This document shows positions 8,183-16,416 of a stretch of 64,000 bases of DNA, in pieces. Numbering within the stretch: position 1 is the stretch's first letter; every line of letters starts with the position of its first letter. Made by a program: the position numbers and the translations under genes. This stretch comes from Clostridium sp. BSD9I1 (GTDB taxonomy: Bacteria > Bacillota > Clostridia > Clostridiales > Clostridiaceae). Under the pieces are notes generated by a model. The model searched no databases. It saw nothing but the letters and a program-made list of their open reading frames with translations, and was not told where the DNA came from. The stretch lies in assembly GCF_900185645.1 (NCBI RefSeq), contig NZ_FYAM01000024.1, forward strand, positions 186,001 through 250,000, given 5' to 3'.

Positions 8183-11100
8183 TTATTGATTGCTTAACTT
8201 AACAACCAGCTGGCCAGTTTTGACCTGCTCTCCTTCTTTTACATATATCTTTTCTACTTTTCCATCTACAGAAGATACTACATTGGTTTCCATCTTCATA
8301 GCTTCAATTATTGCTATACTATCCCCTTCTTGTACTATATCTCCTTCTTTAACTAATATCTTATACATATTTCCAGGTATACTTGCTCCAATTTCATATA
8401 AATCCTCTGCGTCTGCCATGAGTATTTCTGTATCTTCAGTTAAATTTTTCATATGGTTTGCTTTATCTACTATTTCTATTTCTCTTCTATTTCCATTTAC
8501 TTCGAATACTAAACTTCTCTTTCCTTTGTTAAGTTTTCCGATTTGAAGTAATTTTACTATTAATGTCTTACCCTCTGCAATCTCTATTTCACTAGTTTCC
8601 CCTTCATACAATCCATGGAAGAACACATCACTTCCCATGTGGCTTAAATCACCATATTCCTTTTTATATTTAATATATTCATCAAATACATCTGGATAAA
8701 GAGCATAACTTAAAGCATCCTTATCATCAACTTTTATATTGTACGTAGTTTCTAAGTGATTTTTTATACTATCAAAATCTTCTGGAGGAAGTAATTCGCC
8801 AGGGCGAACTGTTATAGGTTCTTCTCCCTTCAATACAAGCTTTTGTAATTTTTCAGGGAATCCTCCGCTAGGCTGCCCCATCATCCCCTTAAAATATGAA
8901 ACTGTAGAATCAGGGAATGCCATGTTATAACCCTTTTCATATATATTTTCTGGAGTTAAATCATTTTTAACCATGAATATAGCTAAATCTCCTACCATTT
9001 TAGATGAAGGAGTTACTTTAACTATATCTCCTACCATATCATTTACCTTTTTATACATCTCTTTTACTTCATTAAATCTATGACCTAATCCAAAACTTTC
9101 AATTTGAGGCTTTAAATTTGAATATTGACCTCCTGGAATTTCATATTTATAAATTTCCGCAGAAGCCACCTTTAATCCTGTCTCAAATCCTGCGTATACA
9201 GGTCTTACAGCACTCCAGTAATCAGATACCTTTTGTAGATTGTCTATATTAAGTAGTGTATCTCTTTCAGTATTCTTAAGTGCAGCTACTATAGAGTTCA
9301 TAGAAGGTTGACTAGTAAGTCCTGACATACTGCTAAAAGCACTATCTACAATATCAACTCCTGCTTCAGCAGCCATAAGTATTGTAGCTACTCCGTTCCC
9401 TGTCGTATCATGAGTATGAAGATGTATAGGAATCGAAATTTCATTTTTTAATGCTTTTATAAGTTTTGATGCTGCATAAGGCTTTAATAAAGCTGACATA
9501 TCTTTAATTCCTAAGATATGCGCTCCTGATTTTTCTATTTCCTTCGCCATATCCACATAATATTTTAGTGAATATTTATCTCTTTTTTCATCTAATATAT
9601 CTCCTGTATAGCATATGCAAGCTTCTGCTATTTTACCAGTTTTAAGTACTTCATCTATTGCAACTTCCATGCCTTTAAGCCAATTTAATGAATCAAATAT
9701 TCTAAATACATCTATTCCTCTATCAGCAGATTCCTTTATAAATTTTCTTATTACATTATCAGGATAGTTTTTATATCCTACTGCATTTGATCCTCTTATA
9801 AGCATTTGAAGCAATACATTGGGAATTCTTTTTCTTAGTTCTTCAAGTCTTTCCCAAGGATTTTCCTTTAAATATCTATACGCTACATCGAAGGTTGCTC
9901 CTCCCCACATTTCTATAGAGAAAAGGTCACTTGCTAAATTTGCTTCCGCCTTAGCAATTTTTATCATGTCCTTACTTCTCATCCTTGTAGCCATTAAAGA
10001 TTGATGCGCATCTCTCATTGTAGAATCTGTTATAAGAAGCTTCTTCTGGGACTTAATAAAATCAACTACTCCTTTAGCACCCTTTTCATCTAGTATTTGT
10101 TTTGTTCCTCTTAATTTATCTTCATGATTATACTTAGGTACATGAGGTACATCAAAGCTTGGTTTATTTCCATGAGTTTCATTTACTACTTTTTCACCTA
10201 TATATGTTAGCACTCTTAATTCTTTATCTGCTTTAGGTTTTATTTCTAAAAGTTCCTGATTATCAGCTATAAAACTAGTAGTACATTTTCCATCAAGAAA
10301 TGTATCATGATTAAGCACATTTATTAAAAATCCTACGTTAGTTTTTACTCCTGAAACTGTAAGCTCTCTTATAGATCTTATGGCTTTTCTTGCTGCATCT
10401 TTAAAATCCCTTGACCAAGCAGTTGTCTTTACAAGTAAACTGTCATAATAAGGGCTTATTACGGAACCTGTAAATCCATTTCCTCCATCTAGTCTAATGC
10501 CGAAACCAGAACCACTTCTATATATGTCTATTCTTCCTGTGTCTGGAGCAAAATTGTTAGCAGGGTCTTCTGTGGTAATTCTACATTGTATAGCATATCC
10601 TCTTGCTTCTACGTCACTTTGAGATTTTATATTAATTTCTTTAGAATCCAATTTATATCCTTGGGCCACAAGTATTTGACTTTGCACAATATCTATCCCT
10701 GTGATCATTTCAGTAACTGTATGCTCAACCTGTACTCTAGGATTCACCTCAATAAAATAATGATTTCCATGAATGTCCACCAAAAATTCTACTGTTCCTG
10801 CATTTCTATAACCCACATGCTTAGCAATTTTAAGTGCATCATTACATATTTCTTCTCTTTTTTCTTTACTTAATGAGAAAGCTGGTGCAAACTCTACTAC
10901 CTTTTGATGCCTTCTTTGAACAGAGCAGTCCCTTTCATATAAGTGAACTATATTTCCATATTTATCTCCAAGTATTTGAACTTCAATATGCTTAGGTCCT
11001 TCTATATATTTTTCTATAAATAAATCATCAATTCCAAATGCTTTTTTTGCTTCATCCTTAGCATTTTTAAAAGTTTTTACAAGCTCTTCTTTGCTTTTAG

Positions 11101-11623
11101 CTATTCTCATACCTCTGCCGCCGCCGCCAGCCGCAGCTTTAATCATGACAGGATAGCCACATTCCTCTGCTATATTTAAAGCTTCTTCTTCTGATGCGAT
11201 AGCTCTCTCTACTCCTGGAATTGTAGGAACTTTTACCTCTTTTGCAACTATCTTAGAATTTATCTTATCTCCTAATCTCTCCATTATATCTGGAGTAGGT
11301 CCTATAAATTCTATTCCCGCTTCAATACATTTACGTGCAAATTCAGGATTTTCAGATAAAAATCCATATCCAGGATGAATTGCATCTACACCTTTTTTAA
11401 GTGCCAATTCAACTATTTCATCTATATTCAAATACGCTTCTACTGGTCCCTTATTTTTACCTATTAAATAAGATTCATCTGCCTTTGTTCTAAACAAAGC
11501 ACATTTATCTTCATTTGAATATATAGCCACTGTTCTAATGCCTAATTCATGGCATGCTCTAAATATTCTTATGGCAATTTCTCCTCTGTTAGCAACTAAA
11601 ACTCTTTTAAACTTTTTTACCAC
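8183..11623 (-). CDS. pyc: Pyruvate carboxylase
   Basis: This is a single-chain, biotin-dependent enzyme that carboxylates pyruvate to oxaloacetate (anaplerosis). The 1146 residues are full length. Biotin carboxylase occupies about 1-450 (FKRVLVANRGEIAIRIFRAC; AAAGGGGRGMR). The carboxyltransferase is at about 530-800 (LLITDSTMRDAHQSL; DLFSIEMWGGATFDVAYR), followed by the PC domain. The biotinyl domain at the C-terminus has EAMKM, with Lys near 1110. The start is GTG at 11623 with AAAGGAG ten bases before. It is transcribed alone and has its own terminator. Confidence 0.97.
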   Translation of the reverse strand: MVKKFKRVLVANRGEIAIRIFRACHELGIRTVAIYSNEDKCALFRTKADESYLIGKNKGPVEAYLNIDEIVELALKKGVDAIHPGYGFLSENPEFARKCIEAGIEFIGPTPDIMERLGDKINSKIVAKEVKVPTIPGVERAIASEEEALNIAEECGYPVMIKAAAGGGGRGMRIAKSKEELVKTFKNAKDEAKKAFGIDDLFIEKYIEGPKHIEVQILGDKYGNIVHLYERDCSVQRRHQKVVEFAPAFSLSKEKREEICNDALKIAKHVGYRNAGTVEFLVDIHGNHYFIEVNPRVQVEHTVTEMITGIDIVQSQILVAQGYKLDSKEINIKSQSDVEARGYAIQCRITTEDPANNFAPDTGRIDIYRSGSGFGIRLDGGNGFTGSVISPYYDSLLVKTTAWSRDFKDAARKAIRSIRELTVSGVKTNVGFLINVLNHDTFLDGKCTTSFIADNQELLEIKPKADKELRVLTYIGEKVVNETHGNKPSFDVPHVPKYNHEDKLRGTKQILDEKGAKGVVDFIKSQKKLLITDSTMRDAHQSLMATRMRSKDMIKIAKAEANLASDLFSIEMWGGATFDVAYRYLKENPWERLEELRKRIPNVLLQMLIRGSNAVGYKNYPDNVIRKFIKESADRGIDVFRIFDSLNWLKGMEVAIDEVLKTGKIAEACICYTGDILDEKRDKYSLKYYVDMAKEIEKSGAHILGIKDMSALLKPYAASKLIKALKNEISIPIHLHTHDTTGNGVATILMAAEAGVDIVDSAFSSMSGLTSQPSMNSIVAALKNTERDTLLNIDNLQKVSDYWSAVRPVYAGFETGLKVASAEIYKYEIPGGQYSNLKPQIESFGLGHRFNEVKEMYKKVNDMVGDIVKVTPSSKMVGDLAIFMVKNDLTPENIYEKGYNMAFPDSTVSYFKGMMGQPSGGFPEKLQKLVLKGEEPITVRPGELLPPEDFDSIKNHLETTYNIKVDDKDALSYALYPDVFDEYIKYKKEYGDLSHMGSDVFFHGLYEGETSEIEIAEGKTLIVKLLQIGKLNKGKRSLVFEVNGNRREIEIVDKANHMKNLTEDTEILMADAEDLYEIGASIPGNMYKILVKEGDIVQEGDSIAIIEAMKMETNVVSSVDGKVEKIYVKEGEQVKTGQLVVKLSNQ

Positions 11624-11989
11624 CCTTAAACAACTCCTTTTGCATTAATACTTTATGTATAATTATAAATTTTCGTGAATATAAACTTCATATTTTTCCC
11701 ATTTTGTTATGTATATGAATTAATAATTATATAAAAACTTCACTTATAATTAACCTTTAAATCAAAAAAGCTAATGTTTAATCCGATTTATGAATACATT
11801 TACATTATTTTATTTTACAAAATTGAAATTTATAATGAAACCCTCTTGCAAATATAATATCTCAAAGTTGCATAATAATCAATACTAAAAAAGATACAAC
11901 ATACTTTTTTATAATCTCTAATTTCCATTCTCTAGTTTATGAAATTATAATTATTATCTATATTAAAGATTAGTTACTGCTGATTAAAA
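11624..11989. other. AT-rich intergenic region upstream of pyc, no gene seen
   Basis: About 366 bases contain no supported ORF on either strand. It must contain the pyc promoter, but I see no pair of boxes good enough to call. I looked for a BirA-type operator, as expected for some biotin-dependent genes, and found none that is convincing. Confidence 0.5.
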
Positions 11990-12033
11990 TTAAAAGGTCA
12001 CATCAATTCATTTTGATGTGACCTTTTAATTTT
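11990..12033 (-). terminator. Terminator after rubredoxin
   Basis: The minus strand carries AAAAGGTCACATCAA paired with TTGATGTGACCTTTT around a six-base loop, followed by AATTTT. The strong stem begins about seven bases after the rubredoxin stop. Confidence 0.85.
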
Positions 12034-12039
12034 TATTTA

Positions 12040-12201
12040 TTAAGCTTCTTTTTCAAATTGATCTTTACCTACTCCACAAAGTGGGCATACCCAACTATCT
12101 GGGATTTGAGCAAATGATGTTCCTGGAGCTACCCCATTATCTGGGTCTCCTTCTGCTGGGTCATAAACATATCCACATACCACACAAACGTATTTATCCA
12201 T
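12040..12201 (-). CDS. Rubredoxin
   Basis: This short gene encodes 53 residues: [20 protein letters not shown], then [20 protein letters not shown], then [13 protein letters not shown]. The two CxxC(G/P) motifs, CVVCGY and CPLCGV, are the four ligands of the single iron of rubredoxin, a small electron carrier used in anaerobes for oxygen and peroxide detoxification or redox shuttling. Length and spacing are standard. AAGGAGG lies eight bases before the ATG. It is monocistronic, with a strong terminator. Confidence 0.97.
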   Translation of the reverse strand: MDKYVCVVCGYVYDPAEGDPDNGVAPGTSFAQIPDSWVCPLCGVGKDQFEKEA

Positions 12202-12366
12202 AATTAAATCCTCCTTAAGGCTTCATGTAAAATTTTCTTTCCTTTATTTTACTACACAAAACTTTAATTATCAATATTTATCATATAATATTTATTATTT
12301 GTTAATAACTTATTTTCTTTTTACGAACACCAATTATTTATTTTCGTACTTTTAATAAATAATATG

Positions 12367-14145
12367 TTATTTAGTCATATACTCTTCACAAGTGTTATAT
12401 ACCATTTCACTTACTTCTGCACATATATAAGTTCCATCTTCCCTATACTCCTCAGATATAACATTAGAATTTCTATGCAAATAAGCTACCATAGATTGTT
12501 TATCATAAGGAATTAAATATTCTGCTTTTCTAAGCTTATTTGGAAGTTTTGAGCCTATAAGATTTAAAAGTTCCTCTAGATTTATATTATGCCTTGCTGA
12601 AACTTTAATATTCATTTTATCCTTAAATAATTCATTTATTTCCTCAAGCTTTTCTTCACTAAGTTTATCAATTTTATTTAAAACATAAACATAAGGCTTA
12701 TCAATAGCTCCTAATTCTTCTAAAACCTTATTTACCGCTTCAATTTGCTCTAAATAATTTTCTTGAGATACATCTACTACATGAAGTAATAAATCTGAAT
12801 ATATAACCTCTTCTAATGTTGACTTAAATGCCTCTACCAAATCATGAGGCAGCTTTCTTATAAAGCCTACTGTATCTGTTAGTGTGATAGTTCTGTTATC
12901 CGGGAGAACTATTGCACGAGTTGTAGTATCCAATGTAGCAAAAAGCATATCTGCTTCCAAAACGCTTTCTTTTTTAATAGTTTCCTTTGCAGCTATAGTG
13001 CATAAAGTATTCCTTAAAGTTGACTTTCCTGCATTTGTATATCCAACTAAGGATACTTTAGGAATTTCACTTCTACTTTCTCTTTGAGTCATTCTTGTTT
13101 GTTTTGTCTTTTCTAATTCACTTTTCAAGTCATATATTCTTTCTTTTATATGCCTTTTATCTGTTTCAAGTTTCTTTTCTCCAGGTCCTTTTGTTCCTAT
13201 TCCTCCACCTGTTCTTGAAAGCACCGTTCCAAGCCCTGAAAGTCTTGGAAGTCTGTATTTAAGCTGAGCTAGCTCTACTTGTATTTTCCCTTCTCTACTC
13301 TTAGCTCGTTTCGCAAATATTTCAAGTATTAATGTAGTTCTATCAATAACTTTAACTCCTATTATATCCTCTAAATTCCTTACTTGAGATGCTGTAAGTT
13401 CATCATCAAATATAACTACATTCGCCCTTTTAGCTTGCCTTAAGAGAGCAATTTCTTCTACCTTACCACTTCCGACATAATAAGCCGTATCTATTTTATA
13501 TCTATTTTGAAGCATTTTATCTACTACTTCTACCTCACAAGCTCTTGCTAGTTCCTCTAATTCATCTAAACTTTCTTCACTTTCTACTCCTACAAGTATT
13601 GCCTTTTCACCAGTTTCTTCTTCTACAGAAGTGGTTTTAATTAACTCTTCAATATATCTAATTTTATCCAATATAGGATAATTTATAGCTTCTTCTAAGA
13701 TAAGTTTCTTCGTAGTTTCTGCTACAAGCATGTTATCCTTTACATTGCAAAATCCAAGTGTTATATCTGTAATATCATTTTCATCCACTCCAACTGCTGC
13801 AATACAGTCTAATTTCAACTTTATTAAGGCTGATATATCTAAAGCAGATAAATGAGAATTACCATTTGGATGAGTATGAATAATTCTTACTCCTGATAGT
13901 TTTCTTTCCTTTATATCTATCATAGGCATTTCTACAGAAGTACTGTCACCAATTGCAACTCCCTCAATCATTCCTTTCCTGCTTATAGCCACACTTACCT
14001 CTCTATTAACATCTAATGTGACACCTACAATTATATTAATTAATTCTTCCGTAAACACTTCATCTTTCGGAATTTTCAAATCATATATAGCTTCTAATTT
14101 TTTTAATGTCCTGTCTTTTATACCTTCTATATTCCCATTTATCAT
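12367..14145 (-). CDS. hflX: GTPase HflX with an N-terminal JAMM-like extension
   Basis: The C-terminal two thirds are HflX, a ribosome-associated GTPase that splits stalled or hibernating ribosomes: an HflX N-domain at about 180-350 (including [20 protein letters not shown]), P-loop GYTNAGKS at 368-375 and DTVGFI from 424. The protein has 592 residues, about 170 more than E. coli HflX. The extra N-terminus contains HTHP at 90-93 followed by Ser100 and Asp103 ([14 protein letters not shown]), the pattern of JAB/JAMM metalloprotease-fold proteins. Whether it is catalytic is unknown. The gene lies alone opposite hpt. Confidence 0.92.
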   Translation of the reverse strand: MINGNIEGIKDRTLKKLEAIYDLKIPKDEVFTEELINIIVGVTLDVNREVSVAISRKGMIEGVAIGDSTSVEMPMIDIKERKLSGVRIIHTHPNGNSHLSALDISALIKLKLDCIAAVGVDENDITDITLGFCNVKDNMLVAETTKKLILEEAINYPILDKIRYIEELIKTTSVEEETGEKAILVGVESEESLDELEELARACEVEVVDKMLQNRYKIDTAYYVGSGKVEEIALLRQAKRANVVIFDDELTASQVRNLEDIIGVKVIDRTTLILEIFAKRAKSREGKIQVELAQLKYRLPRLSGLGTVLSRTGGGIGTKGPGEKKLETDKRHIKERIYDLKSELEKTKQTRMTQRESRSEIPKVSLVGYTNAGKSTLRNTLCTIAAKETIKKESVLEADMLFATLDTTTRAIVLPDNRTITLTDTVGFIRKLPHDLVEAFKSTLEEVIYSDLLLHVVDVSQENYLEQIEAVNKVLEELGAIDKPYVYVLNKIDKLSEEKLEEINELFKDKMNIKVSARHNINLEELLNLIGSKLPNKLRKAEYLIPYDKQSMVAYLHRNSNVISEEYREDGTYICAEVSEMVYNTCEEYMTK

Positions 14146-14175
14146 TTAAATCACTCCCATAAAAATTACTATACC

Positions 14176-14204
14176 TTGACAACTTTCATATTATTTTATA
14201 CTAT
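14176..14204 (+). promoter_or_regulatory. SigA-type promoter of hpt
   Basis: A perfect TTGACA at 14176-14181 is followed after 17 bases by TACTAT at 14199-14204. A TATAAT overlaps three bases further on, at a spacing of 20. It lies about 50 bases before the hpt start. Confidence 0.6.
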
Positions 14205-14254
14205 AATAGCAATATTGTAAATAACATATAATTATGTATATTTGGAGGGCACTT

Positions 14255-14782
14255 ATGGAAGGAAAAAAAGAAAATATATTAATCTCTAAAGAAGAAATTG
14301 AAAAAAAAGTTGCAGAATTGGGTTCTAGAATTTCTAAAGAATATGAAGGCAAAAATTTATATGTCTTATCTCTATTAAGAGGAAGCTTTATCTTTGCTGC
14401 GGATTTAGTAAGGCATATTACTGTTCCTACAAAAATAGGATTTATGACTACTTCAAGCTATGGTCATTCTGAAACTTCTACAGGAAGTGTAAAAATTGTT
14501 AACGATATTCCAGACAATATCGAAGGTTTTGATGTTTTAATTGTAGATGATATAGTTGATACAGGAATTACTATGGATTTTGTAGTTAATCATGTTAAAT
14601 CCTTAGGTGCCTCTTCTGTTAACTGTTGCGTACTTTTAGATAAACCAGAGAGAAGAAAAGTAGATATTACTCCTAATTATTGTTGTTTCCAAATCCCAGA
14701 CGTATTTGTTGTAGGATATGGACTTAATTATGGAGATTACTACAGAAACGTTCCATACATATTTAATTGGGAAGAAAAATAA
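14255..14782 (+). CDS. hpt: Hypoxanthine phosphoribosyltransferase
   Basis: A purine salvage enzyme that transfers phosphoribose from PRPP to hypoxanthine or guanine. The PRPP-binding motif is DVLIVDDIVDTGITM, and the N-terminal KEEIEKKVAELGSRISKEY and the LRGSFIFAADL loop fit the family. The frame opens at 14234, but I take the ATG at 14255 (175 residues) because GGAGGG lies six bases before it and MEGKKENILISKEE matches usual starts. The gene is followed directly by the repeat element. Confidence 0.95.
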   Translation: MEGKKENILISKEEIEKKVAELGSRISKEYEGKNLYVLSLLRGSFIFAADLVRHITVPTKIGFMTTSSYGHSETSTGSVKIVNDIPDNIEGFDVLIVDDIVDTGITMDFVVNHVKSLGASSVNCCVLLDKPERRKVDITPNYCCFQIPDVFVVGYGLNYGDYYRNVPYIFNWEEK

Positions 14783-14797
14783 TACATATTATAGAAA

Positions 14798-15535
14798 TAT
14801 TGCGACGGTTTTTAATGCTCTGGGTTGCATAGAATTTTTATCTAGGAAGACATTCATTTCGCTAAAAACAGCTAATATTTATAAATTAAAAATTCCTAAA
14901 CCTCCTAAACTCGCTATCGCTCACACAGTAGGAGATTCTTAACGAAATTTTCAATTTATAAACAAAGCCGTTTTAAAGCTTATTCAATGTCTTCTACGAT
15001 GAAAATTCTATACTCCCAGAGCATTAAAAAAGTTCTTCATGTGAACTGCTGAAGGAAGAAATTCAGCTAACTGAATTTCTAAGATATCTTAGGAATCAGT
15101 ACATAAAGATCTTTTAGGACGGCAGTCCTTAACATTACAGGAACTTATACTAAATAAATAAAAAATTTCTGATAAAAAATAGAATACTTAATACCTTACG
15201 ACCTATCGGTCTGCGGCTTACCATCCCTTTGGCAAGCGCCAATTTAAAGGAATTTCGTCAAAACGAAATTCCTTCCTTCAGCAGTGCGAATGGAGATATT
15301 TTTAATGTTAAATTTAGTATGGGTTCTGCATTGTAGAAAGCATTGAACAAGCAATTAGAAGCTCTCTACCTCTCAATTTAAATCACCGTAAAGAACTTTC
15401 TACTGTCTGAGCGTCAGTGAGTTTAGAAAGTTTAGGAGATTCAAATTGAGAGATATTAGAGCTTCTTTGTGTAGTGAACGCTTTCTTAAATGCAGAACCC
15501 ATACGGAAGATTTAACATTAAAAATGTCGTAATAT
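14798..15535. repeat. Composite MITE-like repeat element, copy A
   Basis: This is a non-coding element of about 738 bases between the hpt and yunB 3' ends. Its ends are imperfect inverted repeats: ATATTGCGACGGTTTTTAATG on the left, and the complement of CATTAAAAATGTCGTAATAT on the right. Internal stretches at about 15032-15128 and 15480-15535 are clearly related to copy B near 63.7 kb, sharing CTGAAGGAAGAAATTCAG and TGCAGAACCCATACGGAAGA. No transposase or long ORF lies inside. It carries several hairpins and one long palindrome and looks like nested copies of one unit. Confidence 0.7.
15300..15525. repeat. Long imperfect palindrome inside repeat copy A
   Basis: The left arm runs from TTTAATGTTAAATTTAGTAT through GGGTTCTGCATT and GAAGCTCT to CTCTCAATTT. 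The right arm carries the complement in order: AAATTGAGAG, AGAGCTTC, AATGCAGAACCC, then GATTTAACATTA. Each arm is about 75 bases with scattered mismatches. As RNA it would fold into one long hairpin. It ends in the same TIR as the whole element. Confidence 0.6.
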
Positions 15536-15539
15536 CCTT

Positions 15540-16211
15540 TTAATTCCCCCTGATTCTAAATCCTGAATTATCTAGACTTCCTCCTAGGAAATTTTCTGGT
15601 ATCTTCCCTACTATTATGGTTTCACAAACCGGTATTTCACTTAAAATTTGTACATCCTCACTTTTGGTAGGTATTATAACCCTTATATTACTCTTTACTT
15701 GGATATAAATTTTATGCCTTGTTTGATTAAATCCTACAGATTCAAAGTCAGATATATATTTAGTTTCAATATATCCAATAGGATTCATTTTCACTGTGAT
15801 ACTTGGCCCGAAATAAGCAATCACATTATTTTGAGTAATATATCCTATAGGAATTTTCATTCCAACATCACCCATATCCTTTAGCTTTTGCTGAGATTCT
15901 AATGCTACATCGCAAGCTAATTTATTTAACTTTAAAGTATCAGACTTAACTAATGTTATATTTCCTGAATTATCTTTTTCTATCTTAATTATGTCATCAT
16001 ATTGAAAACTTTCTAAATATTTATTCATGATGGACTGGTTTAAAGTTTCTATTGCTTTTCTTTTCATTTCAACATTTGCAACATCTAACACCCTAGAAGC
16101 AACTATTTTATCAAAAGCATATATAAAAACATTTATTATAACACCTATAATCATTATAATTATCCACACTTTAATCTTAAAACTAATTTTTCTTCTCTTA
16201 ATAATTCTCAC
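15540..16211 (-). CDS. yunB: Sporulation protein YunB family
   Basis: The protein has 223 residues, a single N-terminal membrane segment (about 12-32) and an extracytoplasmic domain with VANVEMKRKAIETLNQSI, GMKIPIGYI, GPSITVKMNPIGYIETKY and NQTRHKIYIQV, a pattern I recognise from YunB proteins. In Bacillus, YunB is a mother-cell protein involved in spore coat or cortex morphogenesis. An in-frame stop lies only a few codons upstream. The GTG at 16211 sits too close to its AAGGAAG; the ATT codons just inside have better spacing. The stop lies five bases from repeat copy A. Confidence 0.82.
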   Translation of the reverse strand: MRIIKRRKISFKIKVWIIIMIIGVIINVFIYAFDKIVASRVLDVANVEMKRKAIETLNQSIMNKYLESFQYDDIIKIEKDNSGNITLVKSDTLKLNKLACDVALESQQKLKDMGDVGMKIPIGYITQNNVIAYFGPSITVKMNPIGYIETKYISDFESVGFNQTRHKIYIQVKSNIRVIIPTKSEDVQILSEIPVCETIIVGKIPENFLGGSLDNSGFRIRGN

Positions 16212-16416
16212 TTCCTTGTATTATTAACACATTCTTTATATTTACTTATTACGAGTTTTTTAATTTTATTACTAAATAACCCTTATTATTATATTTTTTA
16301 TGCTAAGTATATATATCGCAATGGCTAAACATATATATTTTATTAAAATCCTTTTATGTGTTATAATATTTTAAAGTTGGTTAGAATTAATAATATAAAA
16401 TTTCAGGAGGAAAATT

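Noticed and set aside
11624-11989. Biotin (BirA) operator or riboswitch upstream of pyruvate carboxylase
   Set aside because: No TTGTAAAC/GTTTACA-like dyad or riboswitch-like conserved elements could be found by eye.
14718-14942. 74-codon plus-strand ORF overlapping the hpt end and repeat copy A
   Set aside because: It starts inside hpt in another frame and runs into non-coding repeat sequence; no ribosome binding site and no similarity.
14783-15539. CRISPR array or group II intron
   Set aside because: The repeats are inverted and variable with no regular spacers, and there is no reverse transcriptase ORF or intron domain V.
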